Below, in pieces: positions 6,367-13,278 of a DNA stretch of 15,794 bases. The notes under the pieces were generated by a model. The model did not search any database and was not told the DNA's origin. It saw only the letters and a program-made list of their open reading frames with translations. This DNA comes from DASVDK01 sp036381125 [NCBI: Thermodesulfobacteriota bacterium]. GTDB lineage: Bacteria > DASVDK01. Position 1 is the stretch's first letter, and each line of letters starts with the position of its first letter. The stretch spans positions 1 through 15,794 of the forward strand of contig DASVDK010000236.1 in NCBI GenBank assembly GCA_036381125.1, read 5' to 3'. The position numbers were made by a program, and so were the translations under genes.

Positions 6367-7536
6367 GTGTTCCGCGTGCTGCCTCGCTCGTCGCCAGCCG
6401 GTGTCGTCGTCGCCGTCCTCGCGCTCGTCGTCGGCCTCCATGCCGCGGCTGCCGAGGCGCAGGTGCGAGAGCCGGCCGCGATCCTCACGGTCGCCGTGGG
6501 GACCGTCGAGGTGCGCGAACCCGGCGCGAGCGACTGGGAGGCCGTCTCCGCCGGCCACGAGATCGCCGCGGGCGCGATGGTGCGGACCGGGGCCGGGTCG
6601 AAGGCCGAGGTGACGCACGCGGTGGGCGTCATCCGTCTCTTCCAGCACACGGTGCTGCGGCTGCCGGCCGAGCGGATCGGGGAGACGACCGTCGTTCGCC
6701 GCCCCGAGCTGCTCGTGGGGCAGTCGCTCTTCGACGTGATCCCGAGCCGGATCGGCGCCTTCGTCTCTCGCGTCAGCACCCACGCGCGCAGCCTCTTCGA
6801 GGTCGTCACCCCGCACGTCGTGAGCGGCGTCAAGGGGACGCGCTTCGCCGTGATCGAGATCGGCGGCCGGACGGTCGTCGCGGTGTACGAGGGGAAGGTC
6901 GAGGCGTCGGACCTCGACGCGACGCCGCGCGACACGGTCTTTCTCACCTACGGGCAGCTCGCCGAGTACCGCGAGGGGCGGCTCCTCAGGGTGCAGAGCT
7001 TCGACTTCCGTGACGACTGGACCGGCTGGGCGAAGCCCGCCACGAAGCGCCCGTCGTTCGTCGATCCCTCCGTGGGGAACAGTCCGCCGGCGACGATCGG
7101 GGAGAGCCGCCCGACGGACGGAGGTCCTCGCGACGAGACGACGGCCGGGCTCTCCGACACGGGCGGCGGTGTGAGCGACACCGTGGGCAACGTGGTCGGG
7201 GGGGTGACCGGCACCGTCGGCGGCGTGGTGGGCGGCCTGACCGACACCGTGGGCGGCGTGGTCGGCGGCCTGACTGACACCGTCGGCGGTGTGGTCGGCG
7301 GGGTGACCGACACGGTCGGCGGCGTCGTCGGTGGGGTCACCGACACGGTCGGCGGCGTCGTCGGCGGGGTCACCGACACGGTCGGCGGCGTGGTCGGCGG
7401 GGTCACCGACACGGTCGGCGACACGACCGGGTCGGTCATCGACACCGGCGGCACGCTCGTCGGCGGCGTGACCGACACCGTGGGAGGTGTCGTGGGCGGC
7501 GTCCTCGGCACCGTGGGCGGCCTGCTCGGGCGGTGA
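6367..7536 (+). CDS. secreted FecR-domain protein with C-terminal 11-residue glycine/valine repeats
   Basis: 389 residues from GTG 6367. The start is chosen for the ribosome site GGAGGG just upstream and the Sec signal peptide it exposes: basic RVLPR, hydrophobic VVVAVLALVVGLHAA, and a likely cut after AEA at residue 31. An ATG at 6265 in the same frame lies upstream of the sigma-54 promoter and would bury the signal. Residues about 38-205 form a FecR-type domain, with VAVGTVEVREPG, an AGAMVRTGAGSKAEV segment and FEVVTPHVVSGVKGTRFAV. A polar linker (about 225-268) leads to eleven tandem units near VTDTVGGVVGG that run to the last residue. This stand-alone secreted form is not the FecR anti-sigma regulator; such proteins are probably envelope or surface factors. 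The stop overlaps the next start by four bases, so the barrel protein is co-translated and a likely partner. Function is unproven. Confidence 0.85.
   Translation: MFRVLPRSSPAGVVVAVLALVVGLHAAAAEAQVREPAAILTVAVGTVEVREPGASDWEAVSAGHEIAAGAMVRTGAGSKAEVTHAVGVIRLFQHTVLRLPAERIGETTVVRRPELLVGQSLFDVIPSRIGAFVSRVSTHARSLFEVVTPHVVSGVKGTRFAVIEIGGRTVVAVYEGKVEASDLDATPRDTVFLTYGQLAEYREGRLLRVQSFDFRDDWTGWAKPATKRPSFVDPSVGNSPPATIGESRPTDGGPRDETTAGLSDTGGGVSDTVGNVVGGVTGTVGGVVGGLTDTVGGVVGGLTDTVGGVVGGVTDTVGGVVGGVTDTVGGVVGGVTDTVGGVVGGVTDTVGDTTGSVIDTGGTLVGGVTDTVGGVVGGVLGTVGGLLGR
7171..7533 (+). repeat. eleven tandem 33-bp units encoding VTDTVGGVVGG-like repeats
   Basis: The array is exactly 11 x 33 bases with no spacers and ends one codon before the stop. 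Units 3-7 and 10 read (V/L)TDTVGGVVGG; units 1, 2, 8, 9 and 11 are diverged. Units 6 and 7 (7336-7401) differ at a single base and unit 5 at two from unit 6, suggesting recent duplication by slippage or recombination. Each unit holds overlapping GxxxG (glycine-zipper) spacing. Copy number is likely to vary between strains. Confidence 0.93.
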
Positions 7537-8975
7537 CCGGCGAGGGAGCCGATTCGAGCGTATCGTCGCGGCGACGTGGCGGCCTCCTCGGCCTCCTGAT
7601 CGTTGCCCTCGCCGCGGCGTGGCCGGGCGGCGCCGGGGCGGCCGAGGTCTCGGCCGAGGGGTACTACCGGCTCGAGCCCTACGTCCTCGACAACATCGAC
7701 CTCGATCGATCGAACCGCCGCGACCGGCGCATGGCGTTCATCGATCACGAGTTCCTCTTCGCCCTGAGCTTCCGCACCGGCGAGATCGAGGCGGCCGTCG
7801 GCTTCGAGCTGGCCGACGGCATCGCCGGACGACAGAGCATCCGGGTCGAGGACGTTCCGTTCGACGACGTGACGGTCGTGGAGCTCTCTCCCGACACGAG
7901 CTCGACGCTCGTCGACTTCTTCTGGGTCCGCTGGCAGCCGGAGGTCGTCACCCTCAAGGCCGGCTGGTTCACCAACGACCTCGACTCGTACCGCTTCTTC
8001 CTCGGCCGGGACGGCGCGCCCTCCGTCCAGCTCGAGCGCGCCTTCGGGCCGCTGCGGGCCCAGTACACGTTCCAGAAGGTCGCCGAGCGGGCGTTCATCA
8101 CCGAGACCAGCAGCTCCGTCCCCGCGCCGCGCTCGACGCTCGTCGGCGTCGGCGACGTCGACGCGCACTACCTCCTCCTCGACGTCCGGCGACAGGATCT
8201 CGGGCCGGTGCGGGTCACCCGGGCGGCGCTCTGGGGCGTGTACGCGTCCGACCGCCGCCCGGAGGACCGCGCCTACATCGGTGTGGTCGGCGGCCAGTTC
8301 AGCCTGCGGACCGGTCGGCTGACGCTCTACGGGGAGGGGGACCTCCTCGTGGGGAAGTACCGCGGCACCACCGCCCTGCCGCTCAACCGTGGGCCCGGGA
8401 CGGCGAACGACGAGACCCTCTCGGCCGGGGCGCCGCTGCGCGGGAGCGTCGCCTTCCTCGGCCTCGCGGCCGACGCGGTTCGAACCGGCTCCGGACGCCG
8501 GATTCAGGTGGGGGTGGAGGTGCTCCGTGGGTCGGGCGACCGCGATCCGACCGACGGCCGGGCCGAGGACGTCACCTCGCTCGCGCTCGTGCACGCGAAC
8601 CTCGAAGGGGACTTCGAGCTGTCCCGGCTCTTCGGCCCCTTCCCGATCGGCGGGCACACCCAGTACCTCAAGTACGTCGGCAACCTGACGGTCGTGAAGC
8701 CGTTCGTGGCGGCCCGGGTGTGGGAGAGCCTCGAGGTCGGGGCCGCCGCCTACTGGCTGCGGACGACGCGGTCGGTGGCGGTCGTGCTGGACGGGACGGC
8801 GACCGGCGAGCGAACGCGCGACCTCGGCTGGCAGTACGAAGGCTGGGCCCGGCTGGCGCTGAGCCCGGGCGTGAGCGCCGCGCTGCACTACACCTACCTC
8901 GTCCCGGGTCCCGGCCTTCGGCCCGGGGGCGACCCGGCCCAGGGCCTCTACGGCGCGCTGATGCTGGGGTTCTAG
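7533..8975 (+). CDS. probable outer-membrane beta-barrel (porin-like) protein
   Basis: 480 residues. The N-terminus is a signal peptide: SRRRGG, a hydrophobic LLGLLIVALAAAW and a probable cut near GAGAA (36-37). The rest alternates polar and apolar residues in short aromatic-rich strands (for example DFFWVRWQPEVVTLKAGWF and LTLYGEGDLLVGKY), with acidic or Gly/Pro-rich loops, and ends in YGALMLGF. A C-terminal Phe is the usual signal for barrel insertion by BAM. Overall it resembles large porin or alginate-export-like barrels, but I cannot place it in a named family. GTG 7533 overlaps the FecR-repeat stop (GTGA), so expression is coupled and should follow the sigma-54 promoter. A hairpin (8978-8998) follows closely. 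A partnership in secreting or anchoring the repeat protein is inferred from context only. Confidence 0.78.
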   Translation: MTGEGADSSVSSRRRGGLLGLLIVALAAAWPGGAGAAEVSAEGYYRLEPYVLDNIDLDRSNRRDRRMAFIDHEFLFALSFRTGEIEAAVGFELADGIAGRQSIRVEDVPFDDVTVVELSPDTSSTLVDFFWVRWQPEVVTLKAGWFTNDLDSYRFFLGRDGAPSVQLERAFGPLRAQYTFQKVAERAFITETSSSVPAPRSTLVGVGDVDAHYLLLDVRRQDLGPVRVTRAALWGVYASDRRPEDRAYIGVVGGQFSLRTGRLTLYGEGDLLVGKYRGTTALPLNRGPGTANDETLSAGAPLRGSVAFLGLAADAVRTGSGRRIQVGVEVLRGSGDRDPTDGRAEDVTSLALVHANLEGDFELSRLFGPFPIGGHTQYLKYVGNLTVVKPFVAARVWESLEVGAAAYWLRTTRSVAVVLDGTATGERTRDLGWQYEGWARLALSPGVSAALHYTYLVPGPGLRPGGDPAQGLYGALMLGF

Positions 8976-8977
8976 TC

Positions 8978-8998
8978 GTCGGGCCCGTGCGGCCCGAC
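8978..8998 (+). terminator. terminator-like hairpin after the barrel gene
   Basis: Perfect 8-bp stem GTCGGGCC with GGCCCGAC around a 5-base loop, starting two bases after the stop codon. No T tract follows. Further GGGCCC palindromes continue to about 9037, just before the CIRCE element. Confidence 0.45.
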
Positions 8999-9042
8999 CA
9001 GAGCATGGGCCCGCTCCCGGGGGCCCTCCGGGGCCCGGTCGC

Positions 9043-9072
9043 TTAGCACTCTCGCCCGAAGAGTGCTAGAAT
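9043..9072 (+). promoter_or_regulatory. CIRCE operator (HrcA site) overlapping a promoter
   Basis: TTAGCACTC-N9-GAGTGCTAG (9043-9069) matches the CIRCE consensus TTAGCACTC-N9-GAGTGCTAA in 17 of 18 arm bases. The right arm runs into a -10 hexamer TAGAAT (9067-9072); TTAGCA (9043-9048) lies 18 bases upstream in the -35 position. HrcA bound here would cover the promoter, giving heat-shock derepression. The only gene downstream before a terminator is the FmdB-family gene, not groESL or dnaK. Confidence 0.9.
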
Positions 9073-9113
9073 CCGGCGAGCGCGCGGCACGCGCATCGGA
9101 GGTCCGCACAGCG

Positions 9114-9437
9114 ATGCCCATCTACGAGTACGTCTGTCCCACCTGCGGCACTTTCGAGGAGATACAGAGGTTCTCGGACCCGGTCCTGACTGTCTGCCCG
9201 AAGGGCCACGGGGGGGTCGAGCGGAAGATCTCCGCCTCCGGCTTCATCCTCAAGGGCTCCGGGTGGTACATCACCGACTACGCCCGCAAGGGGAACAGCG
9301 GCGGCACGGCGTCGAACGGCGCCGGCAAGAGCAACGCCGCCTCGGGCGAGGCGAAGGCGGCCGGGGAGAGCAAGCCCTCGTCGGAAACCAGGGCCGGCTC
9401 GGAGGGCAAGTCGGCCGCTGCCGGGAGCGGTGCCTGA
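9114..9437 (+). CDS. FmdB-family zinc-ribbon protein
   Basis: 107 residues from the ATG at 9114, with CGGAGG eleven bases upstream. The N-terminus MPIYEYVCPTCG is the FmdB signature, followed by FEEIQRFSDP and a second metal pair, then RKISASGFILKGSGWYITDYA, which is conserved in the family. The ribbon uses Cys8, Cys11 and Cys28, but the fourth ligand seems to be His32 (CPKGH) rather than a second CxxC cysteine. Residues about 60-107 are a low-complexity Gly/Ala/Ser/Lys tail, probably disordered. The family is named after a putative regulator of formamidase, but its function is not established. The gene has its own CIRCE-overlapped promoter and a terminator-like stem at its stop, so it looks monocistronic and heat-inducible. 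The one-carbon operon starts just downstream. Confidence 0.9.
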   Translation: MPIYEYVCPTCGTFEEIQRFSDPVLTVCPKGHGGVERKISASGFILKGSGWYITDYARKGNSGGTASNGAGKSNAASGEAKAAGESKPSSETRAGSEGKSAAAGSGA

Positions 9438-9450
9438 CCGCTCCCGGCAG
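9418..9450 (+). terminator. 13-bp stem-loop terminator enclosing the FmdB-gene stop codon
   Basis: CTGCCGGGAGCGG (9418-9430) pairs perfectly with CCGCTCCCGGCAG (9438-9450). The 7-base loop contains the TGA at 9435-9437. The stem is very stable, but no T run follows. It separates the FmdB transcript from the folD promoter 16 bases later. Confidence 0.6.
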
Positions 9451-9465
9451 GCCGCTCCCCTCGAC

Positions 9466-9495
9466 TTTACACCCCTTCGACCCCTTTGGTAGATT
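9466..9495 (+). promoter_or_regulatory. sigma-70-type promoter of the folD-gcv operon
   Basis: TTTACA (9466-9471), an 18-base spacer, then TAGATT (9490-9495). Transcription would start near 9502, giving a leader of about 35 bases before the folD ATG. The leader is too short for a glycine riboswitch, and no clear ribosome site is visible in it. Confidence 0.6.
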
Positions 9496-9536
9496 GCCCC
9501 GGTTCCTCGTCACTCACCCTCCGCAAGCGAGCACCG

Positions 9537-10415
9537 ATGGCCAGTATCCTGAACGGCAAGGCCGTGGCGCAGGCTGTACGGGCTCGGGTTGCCGCCGAAG
9601 CCGCCGCGCTCGTCCGGACGACCGGCGTGACGCCGGGGCTGGCCGTCGTGCTCGTCGGCGATGACCCCGCCTCGGCGGTCTACGTGCGCAACAAGGACCG
9701 CGCCTGCCGCGAGGCGGGCATGGCGTCGACCACCCACCACCTGCCGGCCGACACCTCCGAATCGGCGCTCCTCGAGCTGCTCGCCCGGCTCAACGCCGAT
9801 CGGACGGTCCACGGCATCCTCGTCCAGTTGCCGCTGCCGAAGCACATCCGCGAGGCGCGGGTGCTCGAGGCGATCGACCCGGCCAAGGACGTGGACGGGT
9901 TCCACCCGGAGAACGTCGGCCTGCTCACGATCGGCCGGCCCCGTTTCGTGCCGGCCACCCCGTCGGGCATCGTGGCGCTCCTCGAGGCGGCGGCGGTCGA
10001 CCCGGCCGGGCGGCGGGCCGTCGTCATCGGCCGCAGCAACATCGTCGGCAAGCCGACCGCGCTCCTCCTGCTGCACCGCCACGCGACCGTCACCGTCTGC
10101 CACTCGCGCACCGTCGACCTGCCGGCCGTCGTGCGCGAGGCCGACATCGTCGTGGCCGCCATCGGCAAGCCGCAGGCGGTCAAGGGCGACTGGATCAGGC
10201 CCGGCGCCGTCGTCATCGACGTCGGCATCAACCGGCTGCCGGACGGGCGCCTCGTCGGCGACGTCGAGTTCGACGCGGCCTTGCGCGTGGCCGGGGCCAT
10301 CACGCCGGTCCCGGGCGGGGTCGGCCCCATGACGATCGCCATGCTCCTCGACAACACCCTGGCCGCGGCGAAGCGCGCCACGGCCGTCGCTGCGGGTGTG
10401 AAGGACACGCCATGA
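9537..10415 (+). CDS. folD: bifunctional methylene-THF dehydrogenase / methenyl-THF cyclohydrolase
   Basis: 292 residues, the standard FolD length. The enzyme interconverts 5,10-methylene-THF, 5,10-methenyl-THF and 10-formyl-THF with NADP(H) in the cytoplasm. Visible motifs: the catalytic YVRNK (Tyr49, Lys53), [11 protein letters not shown] (91-101), [12 protein letters not shown] with Asp120, the nucleotide-binding GRSNIVGKP (165-173), and [11 protein letters not shown] near the C-terminus. ATG 9537 is chosen because MASILNGK is the normal FolD start; an in-frame TTG further upstream lies in the promoter. The stop overlaps the gcvT start (ATGA, 10412-10415). Being first in the glycine-cleavage operon, it takes methylene-THF made by the downstream proteins on to formyl-THF for purine and formyl-methionine synthesis, or runs the reverse way. 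Confidence 0.96.
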   Translation: MASILNGKAVAQAVRARVAAEAAALVRTTGVTPGLAVVLVGDDPASAVYVRNKDRACREAGMASTTHHLPADTSESALLELLARLNADRTVHGILVQLPLPKHIREARVLEAIDPAKDVDGFHPENVGLLTIGRPRFVPATPSGIVALLEAAAVDPAGRRAVVIGRSNIVGKPTALLLLHRHATVTVCHSRTVDLPAVVREADIVVAAIGKPQAVKGDWIRPGAVVIDVGINRLPDGRLVGDVEFDAALRVAGAITPVPGGVGPMTIAMLLDNTLAAAKRATAVAAGVKDTP

Positions 10416-11536
10416 CGGAGACAGCCCTCAAGCGCACCGCGCTCTTCGAGCAGCACCGGGCCCTCGGCGCCCGGATGGTCCCGTTCGGCGGGTGGGAGAT
10501 GCCGGTCCAGTACCGCGGCGTGCTCGAGGAGCACGAGGCCGTGCGTACGAAGGCGGGCCTCTTCGACGTGAGCCACATGGGAGAGTTCATCGTCGACGGT
10601 CCCGGCGCGCTCGACGCGGTGCAGCGGGTCGTCACGAACGACGCCTCGACGCTCGAGGTGGGCCAGGTGCAGTACGCCGCCATGTGCCGGCCCACCGGCG
10701 GCACGGTCGACGACCTCACGGTCTACCGCCTCGGTCCGGAGCGGTACCTCCTCTGCGTGAACGCGGCGAACATCGACAAGGACTTCGCCTGGGTCACGGA
10801 GCAGGCGGGCACGACCCCGGGGGCCACCATCGCCAACGAGAGCGATCGGTGGAGCCTGCTCGCGCTCCAGGGGCCGCGGGCCGAGGCCATCCTCGGCCGG
10901 CTCACGCGCGCGGACCTCGCCCGCCTGGCCTACTACCACTGCACGCCGGCCGACGTGGACGGCGTGCCGGCCATCGTCTCCCGCACCGGCTACACCGGCG
11001 AGGACGGCTTCGAGATCTTCGTGCCGTGGGACACCGGTCCGCAGGTCTGGCGTCGGATCCTCGAGACCGGAGCCGCCGAGGGGATCCAGCCGATCGGCCT
11101 CGGCGCCCGCGACACGCTCCGGCTCGAGATGAAGTACGCCCTGTACGGCCACGAGCTGGACGAGACGACGACGCCGCTCGAGGCGGGGCTCGGCTGGGTG
11201 GTCAAGCTCGACAAGGGTGACTTCGTCGGCCGCGACGCCCTCGCGAAGCAGAAGGCCGAGGGGATCCGCAAGAAGCTCGTCGGCTTCGAGGTCGAGGGCC
11301 CCGGCATCGCCCGCGCCGAGCAGACGATCCACCGTCCGGGCGAGGCCGCGCCGGTCGGCGTCGTCACGAGCGGCACGATGTCCCCCACGCTGAGGAAGCC
11401 GATCGGCCTCGGCTACGTCCCGCCCGACCTGGCCGCCGTGGGGACCCCGCTCGAGGTCGACGTACGGGGCCGCCGCGTGCCGATCCGCGTTGCCAGGACC
11501 CCGTTCGTCCCGAGCCACACCAAGAAGGCCGCCTGA
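10412..11536 (+). CDS. gcvT: glycine cleavage system T protein (aminomethyltransferase)
   Basis: 374 residues, full length. T protein moves the aminomethyl carbon from the lipoyl arm of H protein to tetrahydrofolate, releasing ammonia and 5,10-methylene-THF. The N-terminal folate-binding domain shows [24 protein letters not shown] and [11 protein letters not shown] with the conserved Asp101. LLALQGPRA and [12 protein letters not shown] follow, then [18 protein letters not shown]. The C-terminal barrel ends with [18 protein letters not shown]. All usual blocks are present, with no truncation. It is translationally coupled to folD by a 4-base overlap and lies 18 bases before gcvH. Confidence 0.97.
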   Translation: MTETALKRTALFEQHRALGARMVPFGGWEMPVQYRGVLEEHEAVRTKAGLFDVSHMGEFIVDGPGALDAVQRVVTNDASTLEVGQVQYAAMCRPTGGTVDDLTVYRLGPERYLLCVNAANIDKDFAWVTEQAGTTPGATIANESDRWSLLALQGPRAEAILGRLTRADLARLAYYHCTPADVDGVPAIVSRTGYTGEDGFEIFVPWDTGPQVWRRILETGAAEGIQPIGLGARDTLRLEMKYALYGHELDETTTPLEAGLGWVVKLDKGDFVGRDALAKQKAEGIRKKLVGFEVEGPGIARAEQTIHRPGEAAPVGVVTSGTMSPTLRKPIGLGYVPPDLAAVGTPLEVDVRGRRVPIRVARTPFVPSHTKKAA

Positions 11537-11554
11537 GGCCTCCCGGAGGTGACG

Positions 11555-11938
11555 ATGAAGTTCCCGGCCGACCTGAAGTACACCAAGGACCACGAGTGGT
11601 TGCGGCGCGAGGGGAACGTCGCCGTCGTCGGCATCACCGATCACGCGCAGGACGCGCTCGGCGACGTCGTGTTCGTCGAGCTGCCGCAGGTGGGCGCCGC
11701 GGTGAAGGCGAAGGGCACCTTCGGCGTCGTCGAGAGCGTCAAGGCGGTGTCGGACCTCTACGCGCCGGTCTCCGGCACGGTCGTCGAGGTGAACTCGAGC
11801 CTCCCCGACAACCCGGAGACCGTGAACAAGGACCCGTACGGTCAGGGCTGGATGATCAAGGTCGAGATGAGCGACCCGAAGGAGGTCGACGGCCTCATGA
11901 GCGCCGCCGACTACGAAACCTTCGTCAAGGAGAGCTGA
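11555..11938 (+). CDS. gcvH: glycine cleavage system H protein (lipoyl carrier)
   Basis: 127 residues. H protein carries the aminomethyl group between P, T and L proteins on a lipoyl lysine. The lipoyl motif is GVVESVKAVSDLYAPVSG with Lys63 as the modified residue; the N-terminal YTKDHEWL and C-terminal GWMIKVEM are standard. I start at ATG 11555 because GGAGG (11545-11549) sits five bases before it; an in-frame GTG at 11549 falls inside this ribosome site and is unlikely. CCTC-CCG-GAGG at this spot could weakly hide the ribosome site. The stop lies five bases before the gcvPA GTG. Lipoylation enzymes and the L protein must be encoded elsewhere. Confidence 0.97.
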   Translation: MKFPADLKYTKDHEWLRREGNVAVVGITDHAQDALGDVVFVELPQVGAAVKAKGTFGVVESVKAVSDLYAPVSGTVVEVNSSLPDNPETVNKDPYGQGWMIKVEMSDPKEVDGLMSAADYETFVKES

Positions 11939-11943
11939 GCCCC

Positions 11944-13278
11944 GTGCGATACATCTCCACCACCGAGGCCGAGCGCAGGGCGATGCTCGAGGCCATCGGC
12001 GTGGCGTCGATGGACGACCTCCTCGCGCCGGTGCCGAAGGCGCTGCGCGACGGCGCGGCCATCCGCCTGCCCGACGCCGAGCCGGAGCCCGACCTGATGC
12101 GGCGGCTCAAGGCGATGGCGGCGAAGAACGCCGACAGCGACCGGACGCCGTCCTTCCTCGGCGCGGGCGTCTACCCGCACTTCCAGCCGTCGGTCGTGCC
12201 GCACCTCGCCCTCCGGGCCGAGTTCCTCACGAGCTACACCCCGTATCAGCCGGAAGTGGCCCAGGGGACGCTGCAGGCCATCTTCGAGTTCCAGACGATG
12301 GTCGCGGCGCTCTTCGGCATGGAGATCGCGAACGCCTCCATGTACGACGGCTCGACCGCCGCGGCCGAGGGCGTCCTCATGGCGCGTCGCGTCACCAGGC
12401 GCGACCGCGTGCTGGTCGCGCGGAGCCTGCACCCCGAGTACCGCGCCGTCATCGAGACGTACGGCCAGCGGATCGGCCTCGACGTGCAGACGATCCCGAT
12501 CGGGCCGACGGGGGCGGTGGAGCCGGCCCGCCTCGCGCTCGACGACCGCGTGGCGGCCGTCGTGGTCGGCCACCCCAACTTCTTCGGCGTCGTCGAGCCG
12601 CTCGGCGAGATCGCCGAGGCGGCGCACGGGGCGGGCGCCCTCCTCGTGACCAGCACCCCCGAGGCGCTCGCCCTCGCGCTCCTCAAGGGCCCGGGCGCCC
12701 TCGGCGCCGACATCGCCACCGGCGAGGGGCAGTGCTTCGGCGTGCCGGCCTCCTACGGCGGCCCGCACGTCGGCCTCTTCGCCACCCGCGAGCGGTTCCT
12801 GCGGCAGATGCCGGGGCGGCTCGCCGGCGAGACGGTGGACGCCACGGGCAAGCGCGGCTACGTCCTCACGCTCGCGACGCGCGAGCAGCACATCCGGCGC
12901 GAGGCGGCGACCTCCAACATCTGCACCAACTCCGGCCTCATCGCGATGATCGCCACCGTCTATCTTTCCGCGCTCGGCCGGCACGGTCTCGCGCGGCTCG
13001 CCCGCCAGAACCACGCCAGGGCCGAGTACGCCAAGGCGCGGCTCAGGGAGAAGGGGCTCGGCCTGCCCTTCTCCGGCCCCACGTTCAACGAGTTCGTCGT
13101 GGAGACGAAGCGGCCGGCCGACGAGACGGTCCGCCGCGTGCTCGACGAGGCCGGCATCGTGGCCGGCCTCCCGCTCTCCCGCTTCTTCCCGGACATGCCG
13201 AAGGGGCTCCTCGTCTGCGTGACCGAGCAGCACCCGAAGGCCGACATCGACCGGCTCGTGGAGGCGCTCGCGCGATGA
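11944..13278 (+). CDS. gcvPA: glycine dehydrogenase (decarboxylating) subunit 1, P protein alpha
   Basis: 444 residues, as expected for the N-terminal-half subunit of a split P protein. With subunit 2 it forms the PLP enzyme that decarboxylates glycine and loads the aminomethyl group on H protein. Characteristic blocks are FLGAGVYPHFQPSVVPHL, TSYTPYQPEVAQGTLQAIFEFQT, YDGSTAAAEG, GEGQCFGVPASYGGPHVG and REQHIRREAATSNICTN. It lacks the PLP lysine, which is on subunit 2. The GTG start at 11944 is supported by AGGAGAG (11928-11934) inside the end of gcvH. The stop overlaps the gcvPB ATG (ATGA, 13275-13278), coupling the two subunits for 1:1 synthesis. Confidence 0.97.
   Translation: MRYISTTEAERRAMLEAIGVASMDDLLAPVPKALRDGAAIRLPDAEPEPDLMRRLKAMAAKNADSDRTPSFLGAGVYPHFQPSVVPHLALRAEFLTSYTPYQPEVAQGTLQAIFEFQTMVAALFGMEIANASMYDGSTAAAEGVLMARRVTRRDRVLVARSLHPEYRAVIETYGQRIGLDVQTIPIGPTGAVEPARLALDDRVAAVVVGHPNFFGVVEPLGEIAEAAHGAGALLVTSTPEALALALLKGPGALGADIATGEGQCFGVPASYGGPHVGLFATRERFLRQMPGRLAGETVDATGKRGYVLTLATREQHIRREAATSNICTNSGLIAMIATVYLSALGRHGLARLARQNHARAEYAKARLREKGLGLPFSGPTFNEFVVETKRPADETVRRVLDEAGIVAGLPLSRFFPDMPKGLLVCVTEQHPKADIDRLVEALAR

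Noticed and set aside
7171-7533. Possible CRISPR-like direct repeats
   Set aside because: The 33-base units are contiguous, in frame and have no spacers. They encode a protein repeat.
6948-8888. Minus-strand frame with PPTTPPTVSV repeats
   Set aside because: It is the antisense reading of the Gly/Val repeat array and of the barrel gene, with no start context or family match.
9496-9536. Glycine riboswitch before the gcv operon
   Set aside because: The leader from the predicted start site is about 35 bases, too short for even one aptamer, and no aptamer-like conserved core is visible.
11549-11554. GTG start for gcvH
   Set aside because: The GTG is part of the GGAGGTG ribosome site for the ATG at 11555.
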